Shown in pieces: positions 1 through 9,003 of a stretch of DNA of 64,000 nt. The stretch's first letter is position 1; the number at the start of each line of letters is the position of its first letter. Source of the stretch: an uncultured Clostridia bacterium (GTDB lineage: Bacteria; Bacillota; Clostridia; Oscillospirales; Acutalibacteraceae). The position numbers were made by a program, and so were the translations under genes. The notes beneath the pieces were generated by a model. That model did no database searches. It was not told where the DNA came from and was given only the letters and a program-made list of their open reading frames with translations. Location: positions 1 to 64,000 of the forward strand of contig CALWIZ010000005.1 in NCBI GenBank assembly GCA_944380885.1, read 5' to 3'.

Positions 1-90
1 AAGGTCTCACATATACGGCTCATTTGCCTGTTTTTGCTTGAATTTCCATAAATTAAAATTCATAACCCCAAACCTCGAATTTCATTTTTT

Positions 91-118
91 TGCGGCGTTC
101 AGCCGCATTTTGTTTTTT
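91..118 (+). terminator. Probable intrinsic terminator of a gene left of the window
   Basis: A perfect 6-bp stem (TGCGGC at 91-96, GCCGCA at 102-107) with a 5-nt loop is followed on the plus strand by TTTTGTTTTTT. No gene of this window lies upstream, so it probably ends one outside the left edge. Confidence 0.55.
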
Positions 119-425
119 CGGCGACAAGTGCGTCGAAAAAACTCCTTGTAAGCGAAAACCCGCTTATTAAGCGGGTTTTCAAGGGCGCAGGGGTGGTATT
201 GGCGGAGCTTAACAAGCGATTGCCGCCTGTGGCGGGATAAAAGAGCTTGTTATGGCGCCGCGGTCGAAAAAAATACGCGCTCCAAGCGTAAATTTTTTTC
301 GGGTACCGCAAGAGTAGGGAGTGCAGTCCGAAAATCTTTGATTATCGAGCGAACGGCATTCCCACGGGGGAGAGTGTCGACTCTTTCGACACTCTCACGG
401 CAGCTCGCAAGAGTTGCCGTTTTTC
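111..425. repeat. Hairpin-rich intergenic region, candidate structured RNA or dispersed repeat
   Basis: No convincing gene lies here; ORFs on the minus strand have no ribosome site and read as low-complexity translations. Several inverted repeats follow one another: 154-163/171-180 (perfect 10 bp), 210-217/245-252 enclosing 223-227/231-235, 370-380/386-396 (perfect 11 bp, 5-nt loop), and 398-406/411-419 (9 bp with one G-U, GCAA loop on the plus strand). A GNRA tetraloop suggests the plus strand could act as RNA. I have a vague impression of similar sequence as multicopy intergenic DNA in related gut Clostridia, which cannot be tested here. Confidence 0.4.
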
Positions 426-457
426 CGAATGCAGTAGATTTTTGCGTTCTGATTTCG

Positions 458-486
458 TTGACAATATATATACGGTATGATATCAT
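458..486 (+). promoter_or_regulatory. Sigma-A promoter TTGACA-17-TATCAT
   Basis: The -35 element TTGACA (458-463) and -10 element TATCAT (481-486) are separated by exactly 17 bp. It would drive the decayed ORF region that follows. Confidence 0.65.
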
Positions 487-636
487 AAATTGTAACTGAT
501 AATTATAATAAGTGATTTTAAATATATTTTCGGCGTATGAACGGGCAGAATGGCGGTTGTTACGTTCCGCGGTTGCCGCCGCTGTTGATTATTTTGGTCT
601 GTCAGGCAAATCTACATTGAAAACGCAATACCTTTT

Positions 637-1128
637 TTGCCGACCGTATCACCGCATGTATCACTTAAATATGAAATCAAAGGGGAAGGCGAAACCGAGC
701 TTCACGCCGAAACTATTGACGGATGCGTAAAATCAGAATTATTCAAGGTTTCAGTCGGTAATCGGTACATTAAAGAAAAAACAGTTATAAGATTTACTGG
801 GGAAGAAATAATTTCAAGGCTTAAATATCCTACAAAAACCACAACTGTTTTGGATTCGAACAGAGAGCCTTTCTTTTTCGTGTACAAAAACCGGCGGATA
901 TATACTTACAGCAATAATACGCAAAACTATTATGTAGATGTTGAAAGTGTTGAAATATACGGGGTCAATGTAAAAACCAAAGGTACCATACGCACATTTT
1001 CATCGGGAGGTATGGACGCCGTCGGCAGTTTTATTATGGAGCTAAAATTCAGCGAGGATTTCAATACCTACATGATTGTTTCGGAAAAGTACGATATACC
1101 GCAACTTATTCGTATGCCGCTTGAATAA
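637..1128 (+). pseudogene. Hypothetical protein, probably 5'-decayed
   Basis: I do not recognise this 163-residue reading frame. It is polar, rich in Tyr, Lys and Glu, and reads like a beta-rich soluble protein. Its only possible start in the open stretch is a TTG at 637 without a ribosome site, and the frame is open back to a stop at 586-588. A good promoter sits at 458-486, about 140 bp upstream, and a different frame starting with GTG at 512 reads plausible protein up to about 620. That suggests one gene broken by a frameshift between roughly 600 and 640. A terminator-like hairpin follows the stop. An intact short gene with a weak start cannot be excluded. Confidence 0.4.
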
Positions 1129-1210
1129 CGGAGAAAGCGCAATTCTGAATTTCGGTAAGCATATTTTACGTCTGCATGGAAAAACTTGATTTTAACACAG
1201 TTTAACAAAT

Positions 1211-1241
1211 TTAACGGCAGGCAAGAAATTCCTGCCGTTAA
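1211..1241 (+). terminator. Hairpin ending the hypothetical gene
   Basis: An 11-bp perfect stem (1211-1221 with 1231-1241) and a 9-nt loop stand 82 bp after the stop at 1128. The following bases are only moderately T-rich (1242-1256), so termination may be partial. Confidence 0.6.
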
Positions 1242-1413
1242 ATCTTTGGATTTTTTAAAACGTAAGCAAAGTTTGGGATATAATTAAACAAGAAGAAAGA
1301 AAAGTACAGCATATAAGGATTATTTTGAATAATATATAAAATGTCGGAAAATTCATCATAAGGCAAAATTATACGATGAATTACAGTTTTTTAAGAGGAG
1401 GGAGTAGACCTGT

Positions 1414-3372
1414 ATGGATCATTTTAAACTGGTTTCCGAATACAAGCCCACCGGCGACCAGCCGGAGGCGATAGAAAAACTGACTGAAGGTGTCGAAAAA
1501 GGCTTTAAAGAGCAGGTTCTCTTAGGTGTCACGGGTTCGGGAAAGACCTTTACAATGGCGAATATTATCGCAAATGTCAATCGCCCGACGCTTGTTTTAG
1601 CGCACAACAAAACACTCGCCGCACAACTTTGCAGTGAGTTCAGAGAATTCTTCCCTGAGAACGCGGTGGAGTATTTTGTGTCCTATTATGATTATTATCA
1701 GCCTGAAGCCTATATACCCGGTACCGACACATATATAGAAAAGGACTCAGCGATAAACGACGAGATTGACAAACTGCGCCATTCTGCCACATGCGCTCTT
1801 TCAGAGCGGAGGGATGTTATAATAGTAGCGAGCGTCTCCTGCATTTACTCGCTCGGCGACCCTATTGATTATAAAAATATGGTAATATCGCTGCGTACCG
1901 GAATGGAAAAAAGTCGTGACGAGCTGCTTGCGAAACTCGTTGACCTTCAGTACGAGAGAAACGATATAAATTTTGTGAGAAACAAATTCAGGGTCAGGGG
2001 AGACACGGTAGAGATTTTTCCGGCAAACGCGTATGAAAACGCTGTTCGTGTAGAATTTTTCGGTGACGAGATAGACAGAATAAGCGAGATAAACACGGTT
2101 ACGGGAGAAATCAAGGCAATTTTATCGCATACGGCTATATATCCGGCGTCACATTATATCGTATCGCATGATAAGCTGGAGGAAGCTATAAAAGAAATAA
2201 AAGATGAGCTTGAGGAACGAGTCGCGTATTTTACCGAAAACGGACAGCTTATTGAGGCGCAGCGCATACGCCAGAGAACAGAATACGATATTGAGATGCT
2301 GCGTGAAATAGGCACCTGTAAGGGTGTTGAAAACTATTCGAGAGTGCTGTCGCGCAGAAAACCCGGAAGCGTTCCTTCAACATTGCTTGATTACTTTCCG
2401 GATGATTACCTGCTTTTTGTTGATGAGTCGCACGTTACGCTTCCGCAGGTTAGGGGAATGTACGGCGGAGACCGGGCTCGCAAGGAAAACCTTGTGAAAT
2501 ACGGATTCAGATTGCCGTCGGCTTTTGATAACAGACCGCTTAATTTTGAGGAGTTTTACAGTCATATAAATCAGGCGGTCTTCGTTTCGGCAACACCGGG
2601 AGATTTTGAGAAGCAGCACGCGGCGCAGATTGTGGAACAGGTCATTCGACCGACCGGACTGCTTGATCCGAAGATTTCCGTAAGACCGAGCGAGGGACAG
2701 ATAGACGACCTTGTTTCCGAAATAAATATCCGTACCGCCAGGGGAGAGCGTGTGCTGGTCACTACACTCACCAAAAAAATGGCGGAGGATCTTACTGAGT
2801 ATCTCGGAGGGTTGTCTGTTAAGGTAAGGTATATGCATTATGATATTGATACCATGGAGCGTATGGAGATGATACGTGATTTGCGTCTGGGTGAATTTGA
2901 CGTACTTGTGGGAATAAACTTGCTGCGTGAGGGTCTTGATATTCCTGAGGTTTCGCTCGTTGTAATACTTGACGCCGACAAGGAAGGCTTCCTTCGCAGT
3001 GAAACGTCGCTTGTGCAGACGGTGGGACGTGCGGCGAGAAATGCGGGCGGCGAGGTCATAATGTATGCCGACAGCGTTACCCCGTCAATGGAAAGGGCGA
3101 TAACCGAAACCGAACGAAGACGTTCCATTCAGGAAAAATACAATAAAGAGCACGGAATAGTTCCCAAAACCGTAATTAAAGACGTAAGGGATATCATTGA
3201 GATAGGCACAAAGGTGAAAAATGAGAAGCCTGTATCAAAGATGTCAAGGATTGAACGGGAGGCTGAAATCAAGCGCCTGACCGCAGAAATGAAGCAGGCG
3301 GCAAAGATACTTGAGTTTGAGCACGCGGCGTATTTGAGGGATAAAATAAACAAACTGAGAGAAGGAAAATAA
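1414..3372 (+). CDS. uvrB: Excinuclease ABC subunit B (UvrB)
   Basis: UvrB is the damage-verifying helicase-like subunit of nucleotide excision repair; it takes DNA from UvrA and recruits UvrC. The 652-residue length is normal. The Walker A motif GVTGSGKT lies at residues 38-45, the family-typical beta-hairpin ([14 protein letters not shown]) follows at about 88-101, DESH (Walker B) is near 338, and the C-terminal UVR motif that binds UvrC occupies about the last 40 residues. The ATG at 1414 has the strong ribosome site AGAGGAGGGAG at 1395-1405. It appears monocistronic here: uvrA and uvrC are not adjacent, and the next gene is convergent across a shared terminator. Confidence 0.98.
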   Translation: MDHFKLVSEYKPTGDQPEAIEKLTEGVEKGFKEQVLLGVTGSGKTFTMANIIANVNRPTLVLAHNKTLAAQLCSEFREFFPENAVEYFVSYYDYYQPEAYIPGTDTYIEKDSAINDEIDKLRHSATCALSERRDVIIVASVSCIYSLGDPIDYKNMVISLRTGMEKSRDELLAKLVDLQYERNDINFVRNKFRVRGDTVEIFPANAYENAVRVEFFGDEIDRISEINTVTGEIKAILSHTAIYPASHYIVSHDKLEEAIKEIKDELEERVAYFTENGQLIEAQRIRQRTEYDIEMLREIGTCKGVENYSRVLSRRKPGSVPSTLLDYFPDDYLLFVDESHVTLPQVRGMYGGDRARKENLVKYGFRLPSAFDNRPLNFEEFYSHINQAVFVSATPGDFEKQHAAQIVEQVIRPTGLLDPKISVRPSEGQIDDLVSEINIRTARGERVLVTTLTKKMAEDLTEYLGGLSVKVRYMHYDIDTMERMEMIRDLRLGEFDVLVGINLLREGLDIPEVSLVVILDADKEGFLRSETSLVQTVGRAARNAGGEVIMYADSVTPSMERAITETERRRSIQEKYNKEHGIVPKTVIKDVRDIIEIGTKVKNEKPVSKMSRIEREAEIKRLTAEMKQAAKILEFEHAAYLRDKINKLREGK

Positions 3373-3389
3373 TTTTTTATAAAAAGCGG

Positions 3390-3438
3390 CCGCAGGAGTT
3401 ATCAGAGTAATTTTTATCCTGATAACTTCTGCGGTTTT
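3390..3438. terminator. Shared terminator between uvrB and the hydrolase gene
   Basis: A 16-bp stem (3390-3405 with 3419-3434, one G-T pair) is followed by TTTTATT on the plus strand and is preceded by an A-rich tract that serves the minus strand. It lies between two convergent genes. Confidence 0.85.
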
Positions 3439-3448
3439 ATTGTTTGAA

Positions 3449-4420
3449 TTATAAATATTTTTTGTAAAACGATACAATTTTGTCAAACGGTATTATATCT
3501 TTTCGGTCGTATAAATCTGTATGACACGCTCCCGGAATCAGCAGCAGTTCCTTATTGCTGCCTTTGAGCGAGGCAAACGCGTCTTTGCTGAAATAACAGG
3601 AATGAGCTGCGTCACCGTGTATCATAAGCACGGCTGAACGTATTTCGCTGCTGTATGCCAGAATAGGCATATTAAGAAGTGAAATTGAGGAAGTGATATT
3701 CCAGCCGCCGTTTGAATTGAGCGAACGCGGATGATAACCGCGCGGAGTTTTGTAGTAAGCAAAATAATCCTTAAGATACTGCGGGGCGTCGTCCGGAACA
3801 CTTTCGGGCAGACCGCCGGCAAGGGCGCAGCTGCCGTTTTTGAAATCCTGCGTACGCTGGCGGGATATGGCGTCCCTTTTGGCGAAGCGGGCTTCCTCGC
3901 TGTCTTCCGCGTCAAAATATCCTTTGGCGGTAACTCTTGTCATATCGTACATTGTGGATGTCACGGTTGCTTTTATGCGTGTGTCAGCTGCCGCCGCGTT
4001 CAAAGCCATTCCGCCCCAGCCGCAGATGCCGAGGATTCCTATTTTGTCCGGATCTGCTTTTTCATAGACCGAAAGAAAATCCACTGCTGCACAGAAATCT
4101 TCCGTGTTTATATCGGGCGACGCCACATATCGCGGTTCGCCGCCGCTTTCGCCGGTGAATGACGGGTCAAAGGCAAGAGTGAGAAAGCCTCTTTCCGCCA
4201 GCTCTTGAGCATAAAGTCCGGAACTTTGTTCTTTTACTGCTCCGAAGGGTCCGCAAACTGCCACCGCCGGCAGCTTGCCCGAAACTCCTGACGGAGCGTA
4301 AAGATCAGCGGCAAGGGTTATTCCGTACCGGTTTGTGAAGGTGACTTTTGAATGTTCAGTTTTGTCACTTTTAGGGAAAACTTTATCCCATTCTTCTGTA
4401 AGATTCAATTTATCTGACAT
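3449..4420 (-). CDS. Alpha/beta hydrolase, dienelactone-hydrolase-like, with Cys nucleophile elbow
   Basis: The 323-residue protein has an alpha/beta-hydrolase fold pattern: a leading strand followed by PAVAVCGPFG, the nucleophile elbow GICGWGG near residues 150-156, and the catalytic His in GACHTDLYDR near the C-terminus. The elbow carries Cys rather than Ser, as in dienelactone hydrolases and related bacterial proteins. No signal peptide is visible, so it is probably cytoplasmic. The substrate is unknown. It is the last gene of a three-gene minus-strand operon, 17 bp after the lipoprotein gene, with its own AAGGAG site. A LysR regulator is divergent from the operon. Confidence 0.85.
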   Translation of the reverse strand: MSDKLNLTEEWDKVFPKSDKTEHSKVTFTNRYGITLAADLYAPSGVSGKLPAVAVCGPFGAVKEQSSGLYAQELAERGFLTLAFDPSFTGESGGEPRYVASPDINTEDFCAAVDFLSVYEKADPDKIGILGICGWGGMALNAAAADTRIKATVTSTMYDMTRVTAKGYFDAEDSEEARFAKRDAISRQRTQDFKNGSCALAGGLPESVPDDAPQYLKDYFAYYKTPRGYHPRSLNSNGGWNITSSISLLNMPILAYSSEIRSAVLMIHGDAAHSCYFSKDAFASLKGSNKELLLIPGACHTDLYDRKDIIPFDKIVSFYKKYL

Positions 4421-4437
4421 ATTCGGTTTCTCCTTTT

Positions 4438-4947
4438 TTAATTATCTTTAAGTCTGAATGTGACGGTTACATCATTCTTTCCGAGAAGCTCCTTCAGCTC
4501 TTCGGCCGTAATATCGGTTATTTTACCGAGACGTGTAAAATTATAAGTGTTGTAATCATAGTATACGGTTATCGTTCTCCCCTGATAAAGAATAATATCT
4601 CCGGGTTCTGCCGTTATGGAGCTATCGTTTCTTACGAGCGGTTCGGGAAGCTCTCCGGTTTTTTCAAAATTGCCGTAGTCATTCATTGATAACGTCAGAG
4701 GACCGTTTTCAAGAAGAGAGGCAAACGCGTCTGCTGAAGAGTTATTCTCAAGAACGGCGGTAAGCACCTGTGAATTTATCACAAGCTCTATTTTTGTGTT
4801 ACCTGAAGCGGCAGAACTGTCATTGCTTTCGTTTATAATGCTGTCCGCCTCGCTTCCGGGGCTGTCAGGTGATGATGTATTACCTGCACACGAGACAAGG
4901 CAAAACGGTAACAGGGAAGAAATCAGCAGCATAAAAACGGTTCTCAT
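4438..4947 (-). CDS. Lipoprotein with cyclophilin-like domain
   Basis: The 169-residue protein starts with a lipoprotein signal (hydrophobic stretch, then the lipobox LVSC with Cys at about 20). A Ser/Asn/Asp-rich linker follows, then from about residue 50 a small beta-barrel resembling the Cyclophil_like2 family: a strand with IELVINSQVL, a central TLSMNDYGNFEKTG, and GDIILYQGRTITVYYD. Such domains occur alone or with hydrolases and oxidoreductases in anaerobes; activity is unproven. Its start overlaps the stop of the upstream small gene by 4 bp, and the hydrolase gene follows at 17 bp. Confidence 0.85.
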   Translation of the reverse strand: MRTVFMLLISSLLPFCLVSCAGNTSSPDSPGSEADSIINESNDSSAASGNTKIELVINSQVLTAVLENNSSADAFASLLENGPLTLSMNDYGNFEKTGELPEPLVRNDSSITAEPGDIILYQGRTITVYYDYNTYNFTRLGKITDITAEELKELLGKNDVTVTFRLKDN

Positions 4948-5171
4948 TTTTTGTCCTCCTGTTTTAAGGTATATATAAGATAATCGAGACAGGCAAGGTT
5001 TTTTTGTTTTATATGAAGTTTTTCAAGCAGCTTTTTTCTGTGAGCAGTGAGTAAAATAATTGCCTCGCGTTTTTTACCGTCGTTTAGCAGGCTTTCTATT
5101 TCACAGACGGCTGTTCTGCTGCATCCGGCGTCTGAAAGAGTCTGACTTACCGTACTTTTAACCGTTTTCAA
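4944..5171 (-). CDS. Small helical protein of unknown function
   Basis: A 75-residue, Lys/Leu-rich, probably all-helical protein with no recognised domain; the C-terminal stretch is reminiscent of the coiled-coil tail of MerR-type proteins, but there is no HTH. The start is TTG at 5171, chosen because GAAAGGAGA lies just upstream and a perfect-spacing promoter stands at 5201-5229. Its stop overlaps the lipoprotein start by 4 bp, so the two are translationally coupled. It could be an accessory regulator or chaperone of its operon partners; function is unknown. Confidence 0.7.
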   Translation of the reverse strand: MKTVKSTVSQTLSDAGCSRTAVCEIESLLNDGKKREAIILLTAHRKKLLEKLHIKQKNLACLDYLIYTLKQEDKK

Positions 5172-5200
5172 AGTTTGCCCGTCTCCTTTCTTTTAATTAT

Positions 5201-5229
5201 ATAATAACAGTTGGCATATAAAATATCAA
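5201..5229 (-). promoter_or_regulatory. Promoter of the small protein-lipoprotein-hydrolase operon
   Basis: On the minus strand TTGATA (5229-5224) and TATTAT (5206-5201) are separated by 17 bp. The predicted transcription start is near 5194, ahead of the TTG start at 5171. Confidence 0.75.
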
Positions 5230-5252
5230 ATACATATATTATATTCATTTAC

Positions 5253-5267
5253 ATACTTGAAAAGTAT
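5253..5267. promoter_or_regulatory. LysR-type T-N11-A box
   Basis: The dyad ATACTT-gaa-AAGTAT is perfect and fits the T-N11-A pattern of LysR-type regulators. It covers the -35 element of the lysR promoter and is centred about 66 bp upstream of the predicted start of the divergent operon. That is the classic position for autorepression of the regulator and activation of its divergent target. Confidence 0.7.
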
Positions 5268-5285
5268 TGGAAACTTGTATATAAT
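5257..5285 (+). promoter_or_regulatory. Promoter of the LysR gene
   Basis: TTGAAA (5257-5262) and TATAAT (5280-5285) are separated by 17 bp. Its position shows that the ATG at 5211 lies upstream of transcription and is not the start codon. Confidence 0.8.
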
Positions 5286-5306
5286 CAGAGCGGGGAAGTG
5301 ATACAT

Positions 5307-6206
5307 GTGGATATACGCACACTTGAATATTTTTTAGCAGTGGCACGTGAGGAAAGCATAACCCGCGCCGCAAAGGCGCTTAATATGACCCAGCCTCCGC
5401 TGTCAAGGGAGATAAAGGCGCTTGAGGAGGAGCTCGGAAAACAGCTTTTTATAAGGGGAAGCCGAAAGGTTACGCTCACAGAGGAGGGAATGATATTAAG
5501 AAGACGCGCGGAAGAGCTTGTCATGCTTATGGAAAAAACAAAATCCGAGGTAGCCGCTTCAAATGATCAGATTTCAGGTGACCTGCATATAGGCGGGGGA
5601 GAAACCTACGGAATGGAATTTATAGCCGAAACGCTGTGCAGGCTTTACAGACGTTATCCCGGTGTACGCGTACATCTCCATAGCGGAAACGCTTATGACC
5701 TCTTTGAAAAGCTCGAAAACGGTATACTTGATTTCGCCCTTGTAATAGATCCTGCCGATTTGTCGAAGTATGACTATATACGTATGCCATATAAAGATAT
5801 TTGGGGTCTCCTTATGAGAAAGGATCACCCGCTTGCCTCAAAAAAAGCGGTAAATCCTGATGACCTTAACGGGATTGAGCTTCTGGTATCCCGCCAGTCG
5901 CTTATACGTGACGGTCTTGAGGGCAGATTCGGAGTGAAACGGGGAGGTCCTGTTATAGTGGCGACATATAATCTTATATTCAACGCGTCGCTGCTTGTAA
6001 AAAGCGGTATGGGGTGCGCTTTGTGCCTTGAAAGGCTGGTACCGGAATATGAGGAAAGTCCTCTTACTTTCCGTCCGTTCACGCCTCGTACCGAAGCGGG
6101 AGTTAGTGTTATTTGGAAAAAATATCAGGTGTTCAGCAAGCCTGCGGCAAAATTTCTCGAAGTATTGCAGGAGGTGCTTTCTGAAACGCCTGACAGAATA
6201 ATATAA
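5307..6206 (+). CDS. LysR-family transcriptional regulator
   Basis: A 299-residue LysR-type regulator. The winged HTH occupies about residues 1-65 (LEYFLAVAREESITRAAKAL and the recognition helix QPPLSREIKALEEELGKQLF), followed by a linker helix and a two-lobed periplasmic-binding-like effector domain from about 90. The start GTG at 5307 is preferred because CGGGGAAG lies 9 bp upstream and the promoter is at 5257-5285; the open frame extends further upstream but is untranscribed. The most likely target is the divergent operon encoding a small protein, a cyclophilin-like lipoprotein and a hydrolase, given the T-N11-A box at 5253-5267. The effector is unknown. Confidence 0.93.
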   Translation: MDIRTLEYFLAVAREESITRAAKALNMTQPPLSREIKALEEELGKQLFIRGSRKVTLTEEGMILRRRAEELVMLMEKTKSEVAASNDQISGDLHIGGGETYGMEFIAETLCRLYRRYPGVRVHLHSGNAYDLFEKLENGILDFALVIDPADLSKYDYIRMPYKDIWGLLMRKDHPLASKKAVNPDDLNGIELLVSRQSLIRDGLEGRFGVKRGGPVIVATYNLIFNASLLVKSGMGCALCLERLVPEYEESPLTFRPFTPRTEAGVSVIWKKYQVFSKPAAKFLEVLQEVLSETPDRII

Positions 6207-6260
6207 AGCGTTTTAGTATAGCAAACCGCATAAAATCAGCATAAATCAAAAGCATAAAAA

Positions 6261-6282
6261 AGCAACCGCATCGGCGGTTGCT
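6261..6282 (-). terminator. Terminator of the liv operon
   Basis: The stem AGCAACCGC/GCGGTTGCT with a 4-nt loop is followed on the minus strand by TTTTTT, ending transcription from livF. Confidence 0.8.
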
Positions 6283-6317
6283 TCAGACTATAGACAAACC
6301 TATAATTCAAATTTTCT

Positions 6318-6338
6318 GCGGCGAAAAGCCGCTTTTTT
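6318..6338 (+). terminator. Terminator of the LysR gene
   Basis: The stem GCGGC-gaaaa-GCCGC is followed on the plus strand by six T. With 6261-6282 it forms an interleaved pair of oppositely directed terminators between convergent genes. Confidence 0.7.
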
Positions 6339-6357
6339 ATTTTTCCTGAGTCGGAAA

Positions 6358-7056
6358 TCAGCCTCCGAGATATGCTTTTTTAATTGAATCGCTCTGCGCG
6401 AGCTCTTTTCCGGTTCCGGAAATGGTTATGCGTCCCGATTCAAGCACATAGGCGCGGTCGGCTATGCGAAGCGCCATTTCGGCGTTCTGTTCAACTAAAA
6501 GTATAGTGGTTCCGGCTGCGTGCAGCTCTTTTATTATATCAAATATCTGCTGAACAAGAATCGGAGCCAGTCCCATAGACGGCTCGTCAAGCATTAAGAG
6601 CTTTGGTTTGCTCATAAGCGCTCTGCCCATGGCGAGCATCTGCTGCTCACCGCCGGACAGTGTTCCGGCTATCTGGTTTTTGCGGTGCTTAAGGCGCGGA
6701 AAGCGCTCAAAAATGTCTTTAATGCCTTCTTTTACATATCCCGGCTGAGTGTAGGCTCCCATTTCAAGATTTTCAAGCACTGTCATCTGAAGAAAAATGC
6801 GTCTTCCCTCCGGAACGTGTGCCAGTCCCTTTGATACCAGCTTGTGGGCGTCGGTATGAGTAATATCCTCGCCCATAAGTGTTATGCTGCCGGTTTTTGT
6901 ACGCATAAGACCGGATATGGTTTTAAGTGTTGTGGATTTTCCGGCGCCGTTAGCGCCTATCAACGCGACAATCTCATCAGTGTGAACTTCAAGTGAAATA
7001 TCTTTCAGGGCGTGGATATTGCCGTAATAAACATTTATATCGTTAACTTTCAGCAT
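6358..7056 (-). CDS. livF: Branched-chain amino acid ABC transporter ATPase LivF
   Basis: A 232-residue ATPase subunit of a high-affinity Leu/Ile/Val (HAAT-family) importer. Walker A is GANGAGKST at about 34-42, the signature is LSGGEQQ, and Walker B is LLMLDEP. It has the compact length and C-terminus typical of LivF. It is the last gene of livKHMGF; its start lies inside the 3' end of livG (14-bp overlap), indicating translational coupling. It works on the cytoplasmic face together with LivG. Confidence 0.95.
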   Translation of the reverse strand: MLKVNDINVYYGNIHALKDISLEVHTDEIVALIGANGAGKSTTLKTISGLMRTKTGSITLMGEDITHTDAHKLVSKGLAHVPEGRRIFLQMTVLENLEMGAYTQPGYVKEGIKDIFERFPRLKHRKNQIAGTLSGGEQQMLAMGRALMSKPKLLMLDEPSMGLAPILVQQIFDIIKELHAAGTTILLVEQNAEMALRIADRAYVLESGRITISGTGKELAQSDSIKKAYLGG

Positions 7057-7891
7057 TATCTTCCGCCTCCTTTTTCTTTCCGAGATACGCTTCTATAACC
7101 GCCGGATTGGATTTGATTTCGTCCGGCGTGCCTTTGGCGATTATCTTGCCGTGGTCGAGCACACAGATACCCTCGCAGATGTTCATTACAAGGTTCATAT
7201 CGTGTTCGATAAGCATTACGGATATCTGAAACGTGTCCCTTATTCTGCGGATGTTTTCCATAAGCTCTGAGGTTTCCGACGGATTCATACCCGCCGCCGG
7301 CTCGTCGAGCAGTATAATTCCCGGGTTGGTGGCAAGCGCTCTTACAATCTCAAGCCGTCTCTGCGCGCCGTAGGGGAGAGAGCCTGCCTGCACCTTTGCT
7401 AAGTCTGCCATTGAGAAGAAATCAAGCAGCTCCAAGGCACGTTCGGTTGATGTTTTCTCCGCTTTACGGTAACCGAAAAGATGGGTTACAGAAGATATGA
7501 AACCTTCTTTTATAGAGTTGTGAAGACCGACCTTTACATTGTCAAGCACCGACATATTGGAAAAAAGCCTTATATTCTGAAATGTACGGGCTATTCCCAT
7601 GCGGTTGACCTGTGCCGTGGTTTTTCCGGCGGTCGGCTTGCCGTCGAGAAGTATGGTTCCTCTTGTCGGCTGGTAAACATTTGTAAGCATATTGAAAACA
7701 GTGGTTTTCCCGGCTCCGTTAGGACCTATTAGACCGCAGATTTCAGTACGTCCGACGGTGAGGGAGAACTCATCTACCGCTGTAAGACCACCGAAGTCTA
7801 TACCTAAATGGTGAGTTTCAAGTATCGGTTTTTTGTTAAGGTCACGCTCGGGCACGATAGCGCCGCTCGGATATGGTACCATTTTATCCAT
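7043..7891 (-). CDS. livG: Branched-chain amino acid ABC transporter ATPase LivG
   Basis: A 282-residue ATPase with Walker [10 protein letters not shown], the variant signature YGAQRRLEI, and Walker [14 protein letters not shown], all typical of LivG. The open frame extends upstream to 7975, but the ATG at 7891 is chosen because GGGGAGG precedes it at good spacing; it then overlaps the livM stop by 8 bp. The protein begins with a family-unusual leader of about 25 residues ([10 protein letters not shown]...) before the ABC domain. Confidence 0.95.
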   Translation of the reverse strand: MDKMVPYPSGAIVPERDLNKKPILETHHLGIDFGGLTAVDEFSLTVGRTEICGLIGPNGAGKTTVFNMLTNVYQPTRGTILLDGKPTAGKTTAQVNRMGIARTFQNIRLFSNMSVLDNVKVGLHNSIKEGFISSVTHLFGYRKAEKTSTERALELLDFFSMADLAKVQAGSLPYGAQRRLEIVRALATNPGIILLDEPAAGMNPSETSELMENIRRIRDTFQISVMLIEHDMNLVMNICEGICVLDHGKIIAKGTPDEIKSNPAVIEAYLGKKKEAEDNAES

Positions 7892-9002
7892 TGTCAGTGA
7901 CCTCCCCGCTGCCGTTTTTGTTTTTACGTAAAATATTTTTGAGCTTACGGAAAATATTTTTGATTTTTGTTTCAAGGCTGACAGCCATCTGCTTCGCCCT
8001 GCTGCTGTTTGTAAGAAGCATTACGAGTATAAGCACTATTGCGTATATCAGCATACGGTAATCGCCTATCTCGCGCAGCATTTCAGGCAGTATATAGAGT
8101 ACCGTTGTGGCAATAATAGAGCCCATGATGTTGCCCATTCCGCCGAGCACTACAAATACAAGAATAAGGATAGAAGTATTGAAATCAAACTTCTTTGCCG
8201 CTATCGTGGAAAAATTCATGGCATACAGCGCGCCCGCCATTCCGGCAAGAGCTGCCGATGTTATAAACGCGGTCAGCTTGTATTTTGTTATACTGATACC
8301 GACCGATTCTGCGGCAATGCGGTTGTCGCGTATGGCGGTTATCGCGCGTCCGGAACGGCTGTATATAAGATTTATAACGACAAAAAGCGTGAAAAGGATT
8401 AGAACAAAGCCGGCGGTAAATGACGCGATTTTTGTAATACCGACAGCGCCCTGAGGTCCGTTGAGGATTATCCGTCCGCCCGACATTCCGAGCGATGCAG
8501 TGTCAGTTACGCTGAAATGAAGACCGCTTCCGTCAATACCGACATACAGGCAGTTGATTATATTCTTGATTATTTCGCCGAAAGCGAGGGTGACTATCGC
8601 GAGATAGTCTCCGCGAAGCCGCAGCACCGGTATTCCGATAAGCAGACCGGCAATTCCGGCAAAAATTCCGCCAATAATAATTACGAAAACAAGTCTCAAC
8701 GGCTCAGAACCAACGGAATCCTGAAGCGAGGCGGCGGCAATGACGCCGCTGAATGCTCCTACACTCATAAAACCGGCGTGCCCGAGACTTAATTCACCCG
8801 AGATTCCGACTGTCAGGTTAAGTGAAATTGCCAGAACAATATAAACGCATATCGGTATAAGCTGACCGTTCAGCGAGTTTGACAGCATACCTGCCGACTG
8901 AAGCGGGAAAAGTATCGCGAAGGCTATAATTACAAGACCATAGGTTTTTAAATTCGTGCGGGCGTATTTGCTCAAATCTCTGAATTTTTTCATTTTACGC
9001 AC
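7884..9002 (-). CDS. livM: Branched-chain amino acid ABC transporter permease LivM
   Basis: A 372-residue membrane permease with about eight to ten hydrophobic segments and the conserved LivM stretches SLGHAGFMSVGAF and RGDYLAIVTLAFGEI. Two starts fit equally: GTG at 9002 (AAGG upstream) and ATG at 8993 (GAGGTG upstream). The C-terminal tail is long and basic (KIKNIFRKLKNILRKNK). The gene starts next to the livH stop. It forms the translocation pore with LivH. Confidence 0.94.
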   Translation of the reverse strand: MRKMKKFRDLSKYARTNLKTYGLVIIAFAILFPLQSAGMLSNSLNGQLIPICVYIVLAISLNLTVGISGELSLGHAGFMSVGAFSGVIAAASLQDSVGSEPLRLVFVIIIGGIFAGIAGLLIGIPVLRLRGDYLAIVTLAFGEIIKNIINCLYVGIDGSGLHFSVTDTASLGMSGGRIILNGPQGAVGITKIASFTAGFVLILFTLFVVINLIYSRSGRAITAIRDNRIAAESVGISITKYKLTAFITSAALAGMAGALYAMNFSTIAAKKFDFNTSILILVFVVLGGMGNIMGSIIATTVLYILPEMLREIGDYRMLIYAIVLILVMLLTNSSRAKQMAVSLETKIKNIFRKLKNILRKNKNGSGEVTDNG

Positions 9003-9003
9003 C

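Noticed and set aside
250..486. Minus-strand 78-residue ORF in the hairpin region
   Set aside because: No ribosome site, no domain, and it runs through several inverted repeats; better read as translation of a structured or repeated non-coding element.
5211..5306. N-terminal extension of the LysR protein
   Set aside because: This segment overlaps and precedes the promoter, so it is not transcribed from it; the HTH begins right after the GTG at 5307.
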